5,916 nt of DNA from Oscillospiraceae bacterium (GTDB taxonomy: Bacteria > Bacillota > Clostridia > Oscillospirales > UBA929): assembly GCA_031271525.1 (NCBI GenBank), contig JAISVO010000100.1, positions 1-5,916 on the forward strand. Reading direction: 5' to 3'. The position numbers and the translations under genes were made by a program. The notes under the pieces were generated by a model, which saw only the letters and a list, made by a program, of their open reading frames with translations, was not told the origin of the DNA and searched no databases. How positions within the stretch are numbered: the first letter of the stretch is position 1; every line of letters begins with the position of its first letter. Positions 3,818-5,916 of this stretch are shown piece after piece.

Positions 3818-5916
3818 ATGGCTAGCGGAAAAACGCTCATCCGGCAGATTTTCGCGCAGTTCAGGCTGGACACCACCGACTTCCAGCAGAAAAGCAAAGA
3901 GATCAAAGAGGGGATGAGCCGTCTCGGGACGCAGGTGAAAGACCTGCAAGCCCAGCTTAAAATCCAATGGGACAACGAGAAATATAATCAGGCTATGGCA
4001 ACAGCCGCCGAGCGGACCAAGCTCGCCGAGGACAAGGTGACGATGTTCCGGGAAGAGCTTGACAGGACGAAAAAGGCTCTGGCGTCCGTCGCGGAAAACA
4101 GCGACGAATGGGGGACTCTGAACCGGCGGGTTCAGGAGCTGGAAAAAGACCTAATCAAGGCCGAAACCGCCGCAGTGAAAGCCGCCAAGGAACTAAAAGA
4201 CATGGGGGGGATCCCCCTTGAACGCATAACCGCTGAAATGAAAAAGGTTGGAGACAACCTTAACAACTTGAAAGACCGGCTTAACTTAAAATGGGATAAT
4301 GCAACCTATGTCAGAGCAATGGCGGAAGCCAAAGATCAAACAAGGCTTGCAGCGGAGCGCGTCCAGATCCTGCGCGAAGAAATGAGCAAGCTGGAAGCGG
4401 CGGGTATTGATAAGTCTTCGGACGAATGGAAAAGGCTTAAAAATGAAATAACCGAAGCTGAAACCGCTGCAGTGAAAGCCGCCGCCGAGCTTGGGAATAT
4501 CGCGAAACTCTCCACTGACCACTTAGCGACCGAATTGGGCAAAGCCGGGGATAACCTTGAAGCCGTCGGCAAGAAAGCAAGCATCGCCTCCGCCGCCTTG
4601 GCGGCCGGTTTCGCCTTTGGCGTGAAGAGCGCCGTTGACATGGAGACGGCGATGGCGGGCGTCAGTAAGACAACCGATCTTGTGGGCGACGAGCTGCAAG
4701 AGATGCGGCAGGACATCATCGACCTCAGCAAAGAGATTCCGGCGGCGGCCACCGAGCTTGCCAAGATCGCCGAAACCGCCGGACAGTTGGGGGTCGCCAA
4801 TGAGCATATTCTGGAATACACGGAAACCATCGCGGCGCTGAAAACCGTCACAAACCTAACGGCGGTACAGGGTGCGACGGACTTCGCGAAGTTCGCGAAT
4901 ATCACGCAGATGGCGCAAGAAAATGTTGACCGGCTGGGGTCCTCTGTTTTCGCGCTGGACAAGAGCACCGCGACAACGGCTTCCAGCATCATGGAGATGG
5001 CGCTGCGGCTGGCGTCCGCCGGACACCAAGCCGGGATGACCGAAGCCGAGATCATCGGCATCGCGGGCGCGTTGTCTTCCGTCGGTCTGGAATCGCAGGC
5101 GGGCGGCACCGCGTTTAGCAAAACGATCACGATGATCCAAACCGCCGTTGAAACCGGGAGCGACGACCTGAAGAACTTCGCGGATGTCGCCGGGATGAGC
5201 GCTGAAAAGTTCGCCGCTGCGTGGCGCTCCAACGCCGCGAGCGCGCTTCTTGCCTTTACGCAGGGATTGGGGGATACCGGCAGGCTCGGTCAGTCCACTA
5301 TCGTCACGCTGGAAGCGCTGGGCTTGACCGAGGTGCGGCTGAGCGACGCGCTGCGGCGTATCGCGGGATCCGGCGATACGCTGACAAACGCCCTTGAAAT
5401 CAGCAAGAACGCTTGGGCCGAGAATACCGCGCTTGCCGACGGCGCGGCGGTTGCCTACGACACGACCGCCGGGAAGCTGCAGATCGCGAAGAACCAAGTG
5501 ACCGAGCTTGGGATTCAGCTGGGCGACCACTTCCTGCCCGTGATCGCGGATGTTACCAAGGGCGTCGGGGACTTTGCCGGATGGCTGATTGACTTGGACG
5601 AAAAGACCGGCGGTCTGGTGACCAAGGTGGGCATCTTCACCGCCGTTTTCGGGCCGGCCTCGACCGGCCTGGGGAAAGCCGCCGGGGGCGTCGCGGAGCT
5701 GATCGCGAAGATCGGGACATGGATTGCCGCCAACACCGCCGCCACCGCGAGCCAAACAACCCTAAACGCCGCAGTCGCCGCGACGCCGTGGGGCGCGATC
5801 GGTACGGCTATCGGACTTGTTTTGTCCGCCGTAGCGGGGTTTGCCGCCGCGAATACTCTTGTGACCACCAGCGCCAGCGAAGCCGCCGACGCGCTGAGCC
5901 GTCAGACGGAGGAGTT
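3818..5916 (+). CDS. Phage tail tape measure protein, TP901 family (3' end outside window)
   Basis: ATG 3818 follows GAGGTGA (3807-3813); 699 codons are visible with no stop. The protein sets tail length and fills the tail tube, and in this family may help DNA cross the host membrane. Residues 1-32 form a lead-in. Residues 33-240 are alpha-helical coiled coil made of two imperfect repeats: 33-140 and 141-239, each with Trp-Asp-Asn (51-53, 159-161), Ser-Asp-Glu-Trp (95-98, 201-204) and Ala-Glu-Thr-Ala-Ala-Val-Lys-Ala-Ala or a close match (115-123, 214-222). A third start, Gly-Asp-Asn-Leu, is at 244-247. The TP901 core (TIGR01760, PF10145) begins near 270 with Val-Asp-Met-Glu-Thr-Ala-Met-Ala-Gly-Val-Ser-Lys-Thr-Thr (273-286) and continues through Ala-Glu-Thr-Ala-Gly-Gln-Leu-Gly and an Ala-Ser-Ala-Gly-His-Gln-Ala-Gly-like segment. 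A hydrophobic Ala/Gly-rich stretch near 660-685 may insert in membrane. Full family length is often 700 to well over 1000 residues. It is a very strong call. Confidence 0.92.
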   Translation, partial: MASGKTLIRQIFAQFRLDTTDFQQKSKEIKEGMSRLGTQVKDLQAQLKIQWDNEKYNQAMATAAERTKLAEDKVTMFREELDRTKKALASVAENSDEWGTLNRRVQELEKDLIKAETAAVKAAKELKDMGGIPLERITAEMKKVGDNLNNLKDRLNLKWDNATYVRAMAEAKDQTRLAAERVQILREEMSKLEAAGIDKSSDEWKRLKNEITEAETAAVKAAAELGNIAKLSTDHLATELGKAGDNLEAVGKKASIASAALAAGFAFGVKSAVDMETAMAGVSKTTDLVGDELQEMRQDIIDLSKEIPAAATELAKIAETAGQLGVANEHILEYTETIAALKTVTNLTAVQGATDFAKFANITQMAQENVDRLGSSVFALDKSTATTASSIMEMALRLASAGHQAGMTEAEIIGIAGALSSVGLESQAGGTAFSKTITMIQTAVETGSDDLKNFADVAGMSAEKFAAAWRSNAASALLAFTQGLGDTGRLGQSTIVTLEALGLTEVRLSDALRRIAGSGDTLTNALEISKNAWAENTALADGAAVAYDTTAGKLQIAKNQVTELGIQLGDHFLPVIADVTKGVGDFAGWLIDLDEKTGGLVTKVGIFTAVFGPASTGLGKAAGGVAELIAKIGTWIAANTAATASQTTLNAAVAATPWGAIGTAIGLVLSAVAGFAAANTLVTTSASEAADALSRQTEE

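Noticed and set aside
4336..5755. Two ~300-residue minus-strand ORFs (4336-5232 and 4856-5755)
   Set aside because: They lie entirely opposite the tape measure gene, have compositionally odd products rich in Ser/Ala or Arg/Gly, and no ribosome binding sites; GC-rich DNA readily yields such shadows.

Overview
This window looks like part of a prophage or phage genome from a Gram-positive host, most likely a clostridial Firmicute with moderately high GC. The signs are a phi13-type major tail protein, a TP901-type tape measure protein, a holin-like type I toxin locus, a Rep_ORF2-G2P replication protein and strong AGGAGG-type ribosome binding sites. All confident genes lie on the + strand. The one supported minus-strand transcript is an antisense RNA. 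No search could be run, so family names rest on reading the proteins.

Layout. Positions 1-1215 carry a replication/accessory segment of visibly lower GC: the C-terminal part of one Rep_ORF2-G2P protein (1-284), a second, truncated member of the same family (298-708), a 46-residue unknown protein (730-870) and the N-terminal part of a PAPS-reductase-like protein (873-1214). Two of these four genes are cut short relative to their families. At about 1204 the PAPS reductase frame breaks off just after its Arg-Tyr-Cys motif. It is followed by two tandem copies of a GC-rich hairpin (1236-1307).

From 1336 the sequence is a GC-rich virion module: HK97-fold major capsid protein (1336-2556), a 60-residue small protein (2561-2743), major tail tube protein (2736-3353) and tape measure protein (3818 to past the window end). 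Several genes usual for a siphophage are missing from their normal places. No terminase, portal or maturation protease precedes the capsid gene, no connector set lies between capsid and tail tube, and no tail assembly chaperone pair lies between tail tube and tape measure.

The tail tube/tape measure gap instead holds a compact type I toxin-antitoxin locus: a 27-residue holin-like membrane peptide (3510-3593) with its own promoter and a Shine-Dalgarno sequence in a hairpin. A convergent antisense RNA is predicted from a near-consensus minus-strand promoter (3688-3716), ending at a terminator just past the toxin stop codon. GC-rich hairpins bracket the locus.

Interpretation. The capsid and tail genes are intact, so either this is a decaying prophage shortened by deletions, several next to hairpin repeats, or it is a reduced or rearranged particle module whose packaging and connector genes lie elsewhere. 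The sequence alone does not decide this; an assembly artefact at the junctions is also possible.
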